This document shows, piece by piece, positions 12,461 through 23,830 of a stretch of DNA of 64,000 nt (positions are counted from its first letter, which is position 1; each line of letters opens with the position of its first letter). Position numbers and translations under genes: made by a program. The notes under the pieces were generated by a model. The model was not told the DNA's origin. It was given only the letters and a program-made list of their open reading frames with translations, and did not search any database. Source of the stretch: Trichoplusia ni (taxonomy: Eukaryota; Arthropoda; Insecta; Lepidoptera; Noctuidae); assembly GCF_003590095.1 (NCBI RefSeq), contig NC_039481.1, forward strand, positions 9,021,895 to 9,085,894, in the 5' to 3' direction.

Positions 12461-15136
12461 TCAACCAAGAATTCCTCCGAGGTTAATATCAGCTAATATG
12501 TCATTGCCAACATCTTTCACGGTCTCACTTAAAACCTTATTAATGTCATCCTGAAAACAAAAACATTGAATTTAAATTACAACAAAACATTTTACAGAAT
12601 TAATAAAAATTGTTTAACGCAATAATATATTCAAAAATCTTTTGGATATAATATTTAAATAAAAGCCACAAACCCATTTTTTTTTGACACCATTTAAAAG
12701 AACTTAATCTATCTCAGAGGCAATAGAGTTCAAATTGTAATAAAAAATATAAATAGTCCATTTTTTACCTCATAAAGCTTCACCAAATCAGGAACGAAAT
12801 GTTTCAGGAAAGTATTAATGAAAGCCGCGAGTGAATCATCGTTGAATAAACCATTGATTTGAGACTGGAAATAAAGAATTGTTCCGATTACTCTTGTGGT
12901 CGATATTAACGAGTCAGTGCATCGAATGGACTTTTAGTTAATAATTAAAATAGATAGAAAAATAGATTTCGGACTCAAAGAGTAATAAAGGGTCTGTAAA
13001 TACAATGCCTGACCAGACATGATGTATTTCTGTTTTGCAACGTTGTTACGGTCATTAATTTCATGGGTGACATTTTTATGTCATCTTCAACGTCACGAGT
13101 CCATCTCCAACCCCTATCCCTATATCATCAGTCACTTCACTCTTCAGTCAGTTCTCCAATTCAAGTCAAAGACTTGAATTTTAGAGAATACATTTCTAGA
13201 TTAAATTATTCTTACCTCAAAACCTCCCAGTTCGAATTGGACATTACATTCCAAAATGTTCAAATGCAGGCCACTGCCAATAGACAGTCTAGGGGCCAGC
13301 AATAAAGATCCCTTGAACCTCGGCTTAATAATGTCGATTCTGGAAAAAGGTACGGTTTTTACGTTTCTGATTTACTGATCCAAATATGTCAGAAAAAATA
13401 AGTGAGATTAAATTAATGACGTACTTGCCATCTCCAGCCCCAAAAATGTTGGTACCAGCAACATGAATTGCAAGGTCGTAATGCCCTGGTAACAAAAAAG
13501 GAACATAGAATTATTATTGTACGTAGTTATTTAAAGATATTCCAAGCACCATAAATATATAATCGTCCAATTCGAATTATCGGATATACAGTTTTTTACG
13601 ACGACGACACTCTACTCTTTTCTTCTACTAATTTTACATGAAAATTGTTAGTAAACTTACTGGCATCAATTTCTAAGACGGGAACGTTGAAATCAAATTC
13701 CAGGCTGTACCTTTGGAGGAACAGAGACACTGTGTTGACGGATAAAGTATCCACGACGAAAGTGCTCAGCTTTGAGACTGTTACATCATTCACTTCTACT
13801 CTGGCTCTGGAAAAAAAACACAATTGTCAGAAGTTTCTAGAAAACATAATTATAACTTCTCTCATTTCATCGTTAAAGGGAGACCCCACGTAATACGTTA
13901 ATTAGGATGCGTCATTTAGGTTCTACAATAGAGGCCTACTTTCATAGATAGCCTTATCTATGAAGAGATTAATTCTATTTTATTACGGTTGTTATTATTA
14001 GTGTTTTTATAACATCTCTTTGGTTATCTGTGATAGTTATAATTTCCAAATAAGTACATCTATGCCCGCTTTCAAACTTCACAATAAAGACAGTATCAAA
14101 ATGATTTAGAAGATAGTAGTGACGAACTTACGAAAGCTAAAAAAAATGTATTTCGAATTTGAAATTAAAGCAATTGTTAATAGCTTGAAACATAATAAAC
14201 ATTGAACACAATCTACATATTTGTTGTTGTTCACGACGTAGATATTTATAGATCCTAATCGTTGTGATGGCTGATAACTATTGCGCCAGATTTCCATACT
14301 ACAAACAACGTTATCTATTTCGCAAGTATTTACCAAAACGACAAGTAAATAATAAGTAAATTAAGGCTAAGATTATCGTTACTGCAATGTTTTTGGGGGA
14401 TAAATATTTGCACTCCAATTCGAGCTCTCAAAAGATAAAATTTAACTTTTGTCTGGAGTCTTAAATCATAAGTCCCCTCTTTTTTATTATTTATAGCAAG
14501 TGAAGAGAATAATACTTACCCAGGAATAGGCAGGACATCGTCTCCAATAAACAAGTGGTCTAATTCAAGGGGATCTAAAACTGGTACATCATCACTACCA
14601 GTCAGCATGGTCCCTCTCAAGTCTTCTATTAACCCGACCAGCAGGTTCTCAAGAGCACTATTTCTGACAACGGCATCTGGAATTATTCAGAATATTCTCA
14701 TTAAGACCCAACCATTTATCAAATTTCTTTTACTATCATCCGATTTTACTCATATTTTGAAAAAAAATCTCTTTTATACCTGTACCTAGGCAATTAAATG
14801 GGGAAATTTGTTCTTCCTCAGTTAATGGCCTTGGTAAAACAAAGGTAATAATTGGATTCCCCTTGAAAATTCAGCTTAAGGCAATTTGGAAAGGACCAAA
14901 AAACTCCCCCTTATTGCAGAACATTTGTTCTTTTGAAGTAAGTTGTACTTAAATGCATGGAGGAAGGAGGTTGCATATCATAAGTTTTATTAAAACAGTT
15001 TCATTCAGTGATCCCTACATTTTTATAATTACGTCTCCTTACCTTGATTTAATAACGCTTCTTCGATTCTCATCAACTGGATTGGCGTCGCCAGCGCCAA
15101 ACCAAGGATTGAGATCAATATAAGTGGAGTTTGCAT
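12461..15136 (-). CDS. Gene A: divergent secreted TULIP-fold (group-7 allergen/JHBP-like) protein, 255 aa
   Basis: Seven coding exons join in frame: 15136-15043, 14676-14520, 13806-13661, 13485-13425, 13339-13216, 12864-12769 and 12550-12461 (stop TGA at 12463-12461). Every junction is GT-AG. The product starts with a signal peptide (MQTPLILISILGLALATP). It continues with an amphipathic segment containing VPVLDPLELD, then a segment ending in FDFNVPVLEID that aligns with the FDIELP-type segment of the other four genes. The fold is inferred to be an elongated lipid-binding barrel, acting outside the cell. It is the most divergent cluster member: its second coding exon is longer, its last exon ends in a glycine-rich tail (NLGGILG), and it has one cysteine in exon 5. 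Exons 4 and 6 keep the family sizes of 61 and 96 nt. No ligand can be read from sequence. The start is the only ATG that precedes the signal peptide, and a splice acceptor lies just upstream (15147-15151). Confidence 0.82.
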
Positions 15137-15480
15137 TTTTGTTAGTCTGAAATTCATTAAATTCAGAACATGTTAAGAGCCCGAATATCATATTAAATGA
15201 GGATTCTTTGAGTTATTATTATTATTGTAATTATTTTTAATAAAGCGTTTTAAATGTTGTAAAGTAACTGAATATAAACAATACCTCATTATATTGAATG
15301 GATAAGGATTTCATCAAAATGATTTATGATTGAAGGAATTATTGATGACAACATTTCTTTTTTGTGCAACAGCTCGGTGAAATTGTTACATCATGCGGAT
15401 TTGACCATAAAAAACCTTATTTACCGCCTGTTTCTATTGCATAGCTATGTAAATACATAATAAGTTTATCAAAAACGTAC

Positions 15481-15547
15481 CTTATGCTGGCGTTTCAACA
15501 CAAAACTGCTAATGAGTATACCTTGTCTACAGATAAAATATATAATC
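15481..15547 (-). promoter_or_regulatory. Gene A core promoter and non-coding first exon
   Basis: On the minus strand a TATA element lies at about 15544-15534. Roughly 30 nt downstream is a short non-coding exon ending at 15481 with a GTACGT donor. The matching acceptor is just before the ATG exon (exon starts near 15146). GATA-type motifs (TTATCT at 15575-15580, GATAA at 15562 and 15592) lie upstream. The transcription start near 15511 is inferred from spacing only. Confidence 0.55.
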
Positions 15548-16584
15548 CGCTATTAACACACGATAATGATATAATTATCTAAAAAAATGTTGATAACCGA
15601 TTATGGTATTTGATTTTGAAGTACAATTAATTGGTAACAAAACAAGATTGTTTGTATGTTCTATTTATTTAATAAGCGTGCTTGAGTGCTCATTTGTTTT
15701 CTTATAAAACCTGTTCTTAAAGCAATTATTTTAATAATTAATAAGATGAAACCAATATGCGGCAAGTGAAGAAGTATCTCAAGATCTTAATATTTTAATT
15801 TGTTGGCGACAAGTAAATTCCTGTGCACATTCAAATTGATATGTCAACCATTATACTTTTCTAGCCCATTTGATCGAAATATTCAGAATCGCGAGACCAA
15901 CTCGCCTCTGACAGGTTATTACTTACCTATTGATTTTATATGATGCTCTTAAGAGGTAAACATCCAGCATATTACTTCAAAGTAATCCAGAAAATCATAG
16001 CGATGCTCAGTTACTTCAAACACTCCCATCGCCTTTCACCAATTCTTAAAGCAGTAAGTTTTCTTGCTGTTATGTAAAAGGGACGACGCAAAGCAATTTA
16101 GCATTCCGTCTTGCTTCTATCATTGCAATGGTACCTACACTTAATTTAAGGGTGCCAAAATCTTCCAAGATGCTGTTAGTCGGTCATTATACAGACTTGT
16201 TTACGTTTTTCACGTTCGGTTTTTTGGCTTGCTTAAGTCTCGTTTAATGTTTTTAGTAGTATTAAACTTTCCATACTTGTGAAGTTCACACATCACGACA
16301 GAAAACTGCACCCCGCATTTTGCCTCGTGATTGCGATATGGGTACTATTTTTGTACTTGCCTACATAGTTCTAATATCACAACATACTAAAACTATGTTT
16401 AAAATGTTGCGCAAAACATATTTCCGGTGACATTATCACGTATGTTGCAATGGCAAAGTAACAGTAGTTAAAATCGATTATTTTGAGGTTATTTATACTA
16501 TTAATGGAAGTTATATATTTTATAAGTAACTTTCGTTAGGATAATTCATTATTTAATGATGCTACGATATACTTGCGTGTTTTT

Positions 16585-16720
16585 ATCGGGATTGCTCGAC
16601 TGGTTTCGGACCTAACTGGAGTCCTTAATGACCGTGAACTGATGCGGCGGCAAGATTGACTTGCAACCCCGCCGCCGATAAATACGCGTGAGTGAGCCGT
16701 TGCATCAAATAATAATTTAT
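16585..16720 (+). repeat. Dispersed lepidopteran repeat, copy 1
   Basis: Shares GACTGGTTTCGGACC, ACTGGAGTCCTTAATGA and GATAAATACGCGTGAGT with the copy at 29410-29545. The order differs: in the second copy the TTTCGGAC block appears inverted. Confidence 0.6.
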
Positions 16721-17269
16721 GGAATACGTGACCCAATAAATGAATGATTCTAATTAAAGTTTGTTTAATTTTGAACTGATTTAAAATTATTTATATGAAA
16801 AAGAGAATAGGTATATGAGATAGAATAGATATTATTAATAGACTAAATTATATTTTGAAGTTACACGAACAAAAATAGCATAGAAAATTACAATCAAAAA
16901 ATATATTAGGTACGAAACAGAAGAAGAAACATTACTATATTAGTATAGCAAATAAGATAATCTTAATCAATCATTTTAAGCTTACAGAATTACACAAAGG
17001 GATTAACATCATGAGTGGGTGGCACTCATGATCGCATGTATGTAAAATATTGTGTTCATAGAGTGTAATAATTAATGTAGCATCAAAATAAATTCTTAGC
17101 ATTTTTGTCGCAAGTATCATGAATTGAAGATAAAATTCTATAGTATATCACGCGGTGATTATTAATTTGATTAGAATATCAAGGGTTCTAGCTGTCTCTG
17201 TCATACTACAGGGCTTAGACTTGTCCACTCTTCTTTTATCTCTTTCTGTCAGTTCTATTACTAAAAGAA

Positions 17270-17365
17270 TTAAAAACAACATTCTTTCCAACGTTTTTAA
17301 ATACACTCACTTTCTTGTGTTTGTTTGTCGTTCCGGTTGGATTTGTGTAACTCAATTTTGAGGTA
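17270..17365 (+). repeat. Dispersed repeat, copy 1
   Basis: Shares the GTTTGTTTGT, CGGTTGGATTT and AATTCAATTTTGAGG-type blocks in the same order as the copy at 31620-31770. Confidence 0.6.
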
Positions 17366-19308
17366 CTGACCGATAAGCCAGCAGGCTGTAATATTCAGAG
17401 TATCTTCAAAACAAAGCATTTTACATCTATAAAATGACTGGACCTATTTTGGTAAAATTTGAACAGTGACATTTAAAACATGAGCATTTAGATTGTTTAA
17501 ATCTATTAATTTTTAATACATCTCTTGGGTTCGTTTGTAACTTAATTCATAACCCTGTCATACACGTCATAAACGGCCTTGAAATCGGTCAGTTACAAAC
17601 AAGACAGATATCAAAAGACAAATACTCATCGTACTTATAAAATATAACATTCCTTTCTTCAATGGCTTGACAAATATCAGTAACAATAGATTTACAGATA
17701 AAACGACTGAATTCTTATCATTAACACGAAGAGAAAATATTAATTGTCGTTGAAGTGGATAAGACTCAGGTATTCAGAAATAGTCTAAGGAGTCAGGGCC
17801 TAAAAATACTTTTGGGACTCACTGCTCTACATTTCTTCCTTTTTAGCGAGTTTTTTTTTTAATATACTTCCTATGTGATCAACTATTCATAATTATTGCG
17901 GCAAAATATTTTTTAATTAAATCATCAGTAAAAAAAATATTCTGTTGAATTATAACGGCTCATGAATAAAGTTAGTAGAAACTTCTGGTGAAGAACGGAA
18001 GGTCAGGAGGTCACACATTGTATTCTTTGGGTAAACCTAGGATTCTAAAAACAAAAATTTTATTAACCCTTCCATTTTTGCAAAAACCTGGGCACCAATT
18101 CCGCTATTTACAATGGCAGATGAAAGAATGAAAATTGGTGCTATACGTTTTAATCTAAGCATTTATTCAACACAGTAATTGAAAATTCAGTAGGTACGGG
18201 TACGGAACACTCAGTTAATACAATGAATTTCAAATTATTTTGCTGGGAAAAGTCTTAAGAAATTAGGAATAGTTTCAAATTGGCCAAGGCCATTGTAAAT
18301 AGCAGAACTGAGGCCCTGCTTTCAATCACTTAAAACTTTACGACTAACTCTGACAAAATCAACCTCATTAAAATTACTAAACTTTGTTTAGTTAGAAATT
18401 TTAGAAGAGTTTGAACAAGTTCAGACAGCTGTTCGTTCTGTCTAGACAATAAGTAAACAGATTACCTTAATTCTCTTTACTTGGACTGTTGAATCACATT
18501 CATCAATTCTGAGGCCATTTTCGTATGAAAGTGTGTTTTAGTTTTACATCGTGAATTGTGATCCTGAAAACAAATAATGTTAACAGAAAATAATGTTTTA
18601 TTATCCAAATCAGATAATAAATTAAACATATAGTCATTATATATTATGTACTCTAAAAATCACCGTCGAATTTCATTAACTTTATAATGACCCTTGTAAT
18701 AGTGCAAAATACTTAAAACTTCTTTTGTATTTACGGCATCGCCATCACGTCTGTCTGAGTGCCCTTCCCAGCTACATTTAAGTTGCGTTACTCTTTACGA
18801 TTTTGTCTACTTTATACCTATTTTAATTTATTCCTAAACTAGCACAGACTTTGACGTTGCTGCTGTGTTGCTAGACGAGAATGTCATGTTCGTGTTTTTC
18901 CCCGACCACGAGTGCTGCCAGTGCAATAAATGTTATGTGTGCCATCTCACTCACATTATACATTCGAAATCTTGTGTGTGCATATATGTTTTGTATTTGC
19001 ATAACTTATGTGTATATGTATTCGTTACCTCTTCACATTAAAACGAGAGGATCAATTTCGATGAAAGTTGGTACGAAGGTGGCTGGCATCTGTCATTAAC
19101 TTAAGTGGAATAAAAGTAGCTAATAATCTATTTTTATTCCACTGCTTTAAAATGTTTTGCCGCTAAAACACACTTCCATGCGGGCGAAGCCGTGAGCACC
19201 AGTATAAATACCTTTTTGTTTTCGAAATAGGCTTTAAAAGAAGAAATATATTGGTAAAAATAATTTATTAAATAATTATTTATTTATCTTTTGTTTTCTG
19301 ATGACGCC

Positions 19309-22300
19309 TTACAAGTTGTCGTTGACGATGTCCCTGATGACAATTCCGAGGAGTTCGTCGATATCGTCCTGAAAATAAACGAGAAATTAACTAAAACTAC
19401 TAATTAAACTCTGGATGTATACTAAGTGTGAAAAGTAAACATTACTGTAGCACAGAGTAAGAATAGATTTGTGGCCTTAAACTTGAATCAGTTCTATGTA
19501 TGTTTTAAGCTTGTTTAGGTTGACTTATAGTACCTACCAGATTTACTTAGTTTAAGACTAGATGGCGCTGTATAGAGTTTTAGAATATTAGATTAAAAAT
19601 TGCACTCTGGACAATCTAACAAATTTAACAGATTGTCGTTCTACAGCTATGTCCATGTAGTAAGAGTACGTTCATCATTTTTTCGATCAGATTAACATAA
19701 ATGAGGAATTATACTTTTCAACCGACGTCAAAAAAGAACAGGTTTTCTATACGTCGGTATTTTTGTGAAATTTCATCAAGATTTTCGATTTAGCTTTTTG
19801 TTGAAGTCGGTTATCTGTGTTGTTTAAAAAATATGTTACTGACTAACTGACTAACCGACCTCTGTTGCTTACTATAATCTTAATAAACTCACTTTGAATT
19901 CGTCGAGAACTTCTGGGATGGTTTCGCTTATGAATTTGTTGATCTGTTCCGAGTAGTTGTTTCCTTGGATGACGAGCCTGATGTTGGTCTGAAAAAGAGA
20001 ATTCAACCATTAATGTGAACTTATTTTAACAAAAATAGTAAAGGACATTGTATTTTTGAAGAAATTTCATATTATTTCTGCTCGGCATATTAATTCTAGA
20101 TGAGTTACGCAATGCTTACCAGAATTACGAATACCAGATTATCTCATGTAATATTTAAACAACCCGAAAAAGACTGACGAAATTCGTGTTCATTTTTATC
20201 TATTAAGACCTAAGGAAATACTTACATCAATGGATCCAAGGGTAAGGTCGATGTCGACGTTGCTGATGGAGATTCCAGAAATGATTCCAATATTAACATT
20301 TACAACACCCTTCACACGGAGAGATTGGAGGTCAATCCTGGAATAAAATAAACGAATTTTAGACTGAATTGTTGGTTGAGATTTTAGATGCCGTACCTAC
20401 TATACCGTAGATCGTGGGACAAATGATTCTATGTTGAAAATGATCATCTGTCTATTTTTCAACAATTTTTTAAAACTGCCCAAAATGGTCAGGAATCTCT
20501 AATCTAAATTTCCATAGATCCCCGTTGCAAATTTGGTTTGCTAACCTTTCCCTCTCTATAGTAAGGCGGGAGAATCCTCATAGACACCCACTTCCTCGGT
20601 TGAGGAAATGGTAGTGTCAGACTTTTACTGACTAAACCTGAACCGCCGTGCTACGTCATCCGCGTTTTTGTGTCGGTGTATGGCAATGCGTTGCAATCCT
20701 TCATCCTTCCTAACCTTTCCATACTTAACATTCGTGTTACATAACATGATAAAGACTTTTCGCATTCTGGCACAACAAATAAATATCTTTTATCAATGCA
20801 GTTCGAATTGGTATTGAATAACACAGATTGCGACATATTTTCAAATTTCTGCTGATAAAAAATATTCTGTAATTATATATCTTGGGAATTAGAGTAATCC
20901 GAGATTATCGCTGAGATTTTGACACAAAAAGTATGATGTATTACTGGTATTACGCTAATCGCGCGTCTTTTTTATAAAATGCGCGTTATTTTACCTAAGA
21001 TGTTTACGTTCCGCATTCTTACTCATATATTAGGGTATTCTTTATTAAAGGTGATCGATTTTCATATTCATATGTTGTATTTGACCTCTTTTCTAAGATA
21101 CAGTCTCTCATAAACCATAATTGTTGGCTGTAAAAGGCTGTGATTATGATAAATCTATTAAAGGAACTAGTATATTTTTTTACAACAAGATTTTTTTTTT
21201 AATTTTATCAATGCAAATGCAAAATTACTATATTCAATTAATCAAAGGCTAAGTAATCAAACTGTCACATGACCCCACATATAGCAGGAAATGGAAATCA
21301 ATAATACGGCTGCTAATCATCTGATAATATCTCATTTCGTAATCACTTTAAATAAGGGTCCAGCAAATAAACATCAATATTTTTTACGTCACTTACTTTC
21401 TGCAGATTATGGTACAGAGTACCAAAATGATGTTGAACTAATATACAAAGAACTGGGGTTTTCGATAAAATCCTCCTTTTACATTTTCTGCTTTGCCCGG
21501 CGGCCTTTTTTTGTTTGCTTGAAAGGCCTGATTGTATGTCGCGCTCTGCTCACTGACGAAAACCACCCGGGCCCCTTCAACTGCCTGACCTAGAGCCACA
21601 GTGTCACTCGTGCATGCCCCGCCTAGCGTTCTTCACGTTTGCCACAAATGCGAACGTCACCTTTTCCAAAATAATAAGTCGGTTTTATAGTTTGTCTTAC
21701 CTGCCGTCAAGAGAACCTTCTGCGTTAATATTGAAGAGGTTAGCCTCAGCAATGACTTTGTCTGCAACAAGAAGTATAAATTAAAAGAGGTTTATAGCAA
21801 GTAGTAATTCTACGAAGTTCTATGTAAAACTATTTTTTTTATGTTATGTTAACTGTTACAGATAACTGGCGATACAAGAAATGCGTTTAAAAACATCCAT
21901 TCAGTTAAATAAATATTCTTACATCCATTGTTTGTTTAAAATCGCATTATTTTTCTAGACTATGGGCACTGACAAAAACAACATTCCATACTTTCCAATA
22001 GGCATAGAGACCGATTTTCTAATCCCAATAATAATCGTACGTAATTGGCCCCTACCTTACCTAGTAGCTGAATTACTTAAGAAAATTACGTATAAACTGA
22101 TAAGTTTAGCATCAAGCTGAACATTAAGCTGAACTTACCTGCAGACAAATGGATAAGAGGCAGTTCAATGTCGAAGTCAAGACGGGAAGCTAAGAGGGCG
22201 TAGTTGATGTGGTTGATGACGATGTTGCTGAGACCGAAGCCGTAAACCTCCTCGACGAGAGCGGCGGCGCTTAAGATCCTGGAGACGAAGACAAAAATAT

Positions 22301-23412
22301 AAGTTTTAAGCATTCAGGAATTTAATCCTTGTATCCGTTACGCAAGGATTAAATTCCCAAATAGTTGATCACAAACATTTAATCCACATGCACAAAGACA
22401 CCCAGACTCAGGACAAACATTTGTGATTCACAAGAATCCTCATGGGTCTCCCGCCAAAAAGGTAGTGACCTTCTTGGCGGAAGATCATATCTACAATCGT
22501 TAACGTTAAAGGTCAAACTCTTGTGACTACAATTCAATTTTAGTATTTATGTACACTAATTAACTAATTGCAAGGGCAAGGGAAATACCTACAGACTTCA
22601 TACGAATAGGATTCATTTTAAGAAAAGGAAAAATTCATGCTGTAATAATTACTTACGTGGGTACCGGGAGAGCGTAAGTGAATACTTCTTTCTTGACGAT
22701 GAGGGGGTCTAATCCTGCATCAATAATGGACTGCTGGACATCCTCAATAGCTTCGATGATGGCGTCAGATACAAAGTTACGACCGTCGGTGGTAACAACT
22801 GCAAATAATAGTAAATTTTAGTATTCTATTGTTTAGAAGGTCTGGTTTTCATTCTACACGATTCTAATTATTTGATGAATTGGGTGAAGTATCAAACTAG
22901 CAACGGGAAATGGGTAAGAACTCCAAAATCTCGATAGTGGGTTTTGAAACCTATGCAAGTCGTATAGGTTTCAAAACCGCCTATTGATATCATAACTAAG
23001 GTATAAATAATGAAAGATGATTGTCGTAAGTTAAGAGAGCTTACCAGCTCTTATGGTGTAGGATTGATCTTTATATCACTACTGTAACAAACTCAATATA
23101 AAAAATAACGTCTTACGACTTTAGAGATAGGTAACTGAAGCGGGCGCAAGAGAAAACAGTTGATTAAAGTTTAAAAATTCTCAATTGAGAGCAATAGTAA
23201 AACTAACGCGATTCGTGATGAAAATTGTGAATTGCCAGAACTATGTAATATGTCGCAAAGATTTAATAACTGCATAGTAGGACAGAGTATACGATGACAA
23301 TATTTATAAAGAAGATGTTGCTAAGCGAGACACTGAACTTACCGTTGGAGGTAGGGACTGCATTGGCACTGATGCCAACAATCAGTAAAGCAAACGCGAT
23401 GAAGCTTTTCAT
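19309..23412 (-). CDS. Gene B: secreted TULIP-fold (group-7 allergen/JHBP-like) protein, 226 aa
   Basis: Coding exons are 23412-23343, 22798-22657, 22278-22139, 21761-21701, 20337-20226, 19988-19893 and 19368-19309 (TAA). All have GT-AG borders and phases 1,2,1,2,0,0. The product has a signal peptide (MKSFIAFALLIVGISANAVP). It then has a helix with QQSIIDAGLDPLIV, a YALPVP turn, a GLSNIVIN and LDFDIELP strand region (exon 3), and a NIGIISGISI strand region (exon 5). RLVIQGNNYSEQIN follows in exon 6, and the C-terminal helix has IDELLGIVI. There are no cysteines in the mature protein, unlike classical JHBP/takeout proteins with their N-terminal disulfide, so a group-7 allergen-like assignment is preferred. 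It is expected to be secreted and to bind a small hydrophobic ligand (inference). Introns 1 and 2 contain strong hairpins, listed separately. A polyadenylation signal (AATAAA on the minus strand) lies about 30 nt past the stop. Confidence 0.87.
19720..19812. repeat. Small foldback repeat in gene B intron 6/downstream flank
   Basis: Termini AACCGACGTCAAAAAAG and CTTTTTGTTGAAGTCGGTT are imperfect inverted copies, suggesting a MITE of about 93 bp. It lies inside the intron between gene B exons 6 and 7. Confidence 0.55.
20540..20700. repeat. Degraded interspersed repeat in gene B intron 4
   Basis: Contains GGCGGGAGAATCCTCATAGA and GTGTCAGACTTTTACTGACT, blocks seen widely in noctuid repeats. It also has GTGTCGGTGTATGGCAATGC, which recurs inverted at 35443-35484. 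Confidence 0.55.
22317..22357. repeat. Perfect 15-bp hairpin in gene B intron 2
   Basis: GGAATTTAATCCTTG and its exact reverse complement are separated by 11 nt. It abuts a SINE fragment. Confidence 0.85.
22358..22445 (-). mobile_element. SINE body fragment in gene B intron 2
   Basis: CACATGCACAAAGACACCCA followed by GACTCAGGACAAACATTTGT matches the body of the SINE at 25835-26010. The tRNA-like head is missing. Confidence 0.55.
22451..22480. repeat. 13-bp hairpin in gene B intron 2
   Basis: CCGCCAAAAAGGT pairs with ACCTTCTTGGCGG with one mismatch across the loop AGTG. Confidence 0.8.
22940..22978. repeat. Perfect 15-bp hairpin in gene B intron 1
   Basis: GGTTTTGAAACCTAT and its exact reverse complement are separated by a 9-nt loop. 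Confidence 0.85.
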
Positions 23413-23771
23413 TTTGACCGAGTTACCTGAACACAAAAAAATAAGTTAGAAAAAATAATTGAAAGCTGAAAAAAAATTTCATGCAATGGTTTTTTTTTAA
23501 TTTAAGAACGCGTGATTCCAAATCCTTTTGAAAACAGAAGTGTTGCTGGCGGGAAAGCAAGAAGTCGCACGAAACTTTACAATTTTAATTTCAAAAGTAG
23601 ATTAGACCCCTACTTTTGTTAAGTCTTGCATATAATTACAATTATCTTAATAGTTAATCTTTAATTGTCACTTTTTAAAAGTAAAAAATAGCACTTTTTA
23701 ATTTAAAATGAATTATTTACAAAAAACAAATACTCACTTAACAAAAAAAATATTATAAAAATTCGTCTTAC

Positions 23772-23830
23772 CTTTTCCAACTCCCGTTATTATTAACTTG
23801 GTGTGGCCCGTTTTTATCATATTTATATAG
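23772..23830 (-). promoter_or_regulatory. Gene B TATA box and non-coding first exon
   Basis: The minus strand reads CTATATAAAT at 23830-23821. About 30 nt downstream is a short leader exon that ends at 23772 with a GTAAGA donor. The acceptor for the ATG exon is at about 23427-23430. Three GATA-type motifs lie upstream, at 23831-23836, 23840-23845 and 23923-23928. The start site near 23797 is inferred from TATA spacing. Confidence 0.6.

Larger units (their letters stand above)
15548..19308. other. Spacer between genes A and B
   Basis: No gene seen. It contains one copy of a foldback-like repeat (16585-16720), a dispersed repeat (17270-17365) and a degraded element ending CGGGCGAAGCCGTGAGC near 19190, a common end of lepidopteran repeats. 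Remaining DNA is AT-rich and featureless. Confidence 0.55.

Noticed and set aside
13431..13438. Upstream GC-AG donor for gene A exon 4
   Set aside because: A donor ending the exon at GATG breaks the frame into exon 5. The GTACGT donor a few bases on (exon edge 13425) restores DGKID and the 61-nt family exon size.
19309..23412. Plus-strand open frames across the exons of genes A-C, E and ace-1
   Set aside because: They are antisense shadows of the spliced exons; the minus-strand exons give consistent phases and conserved protein.
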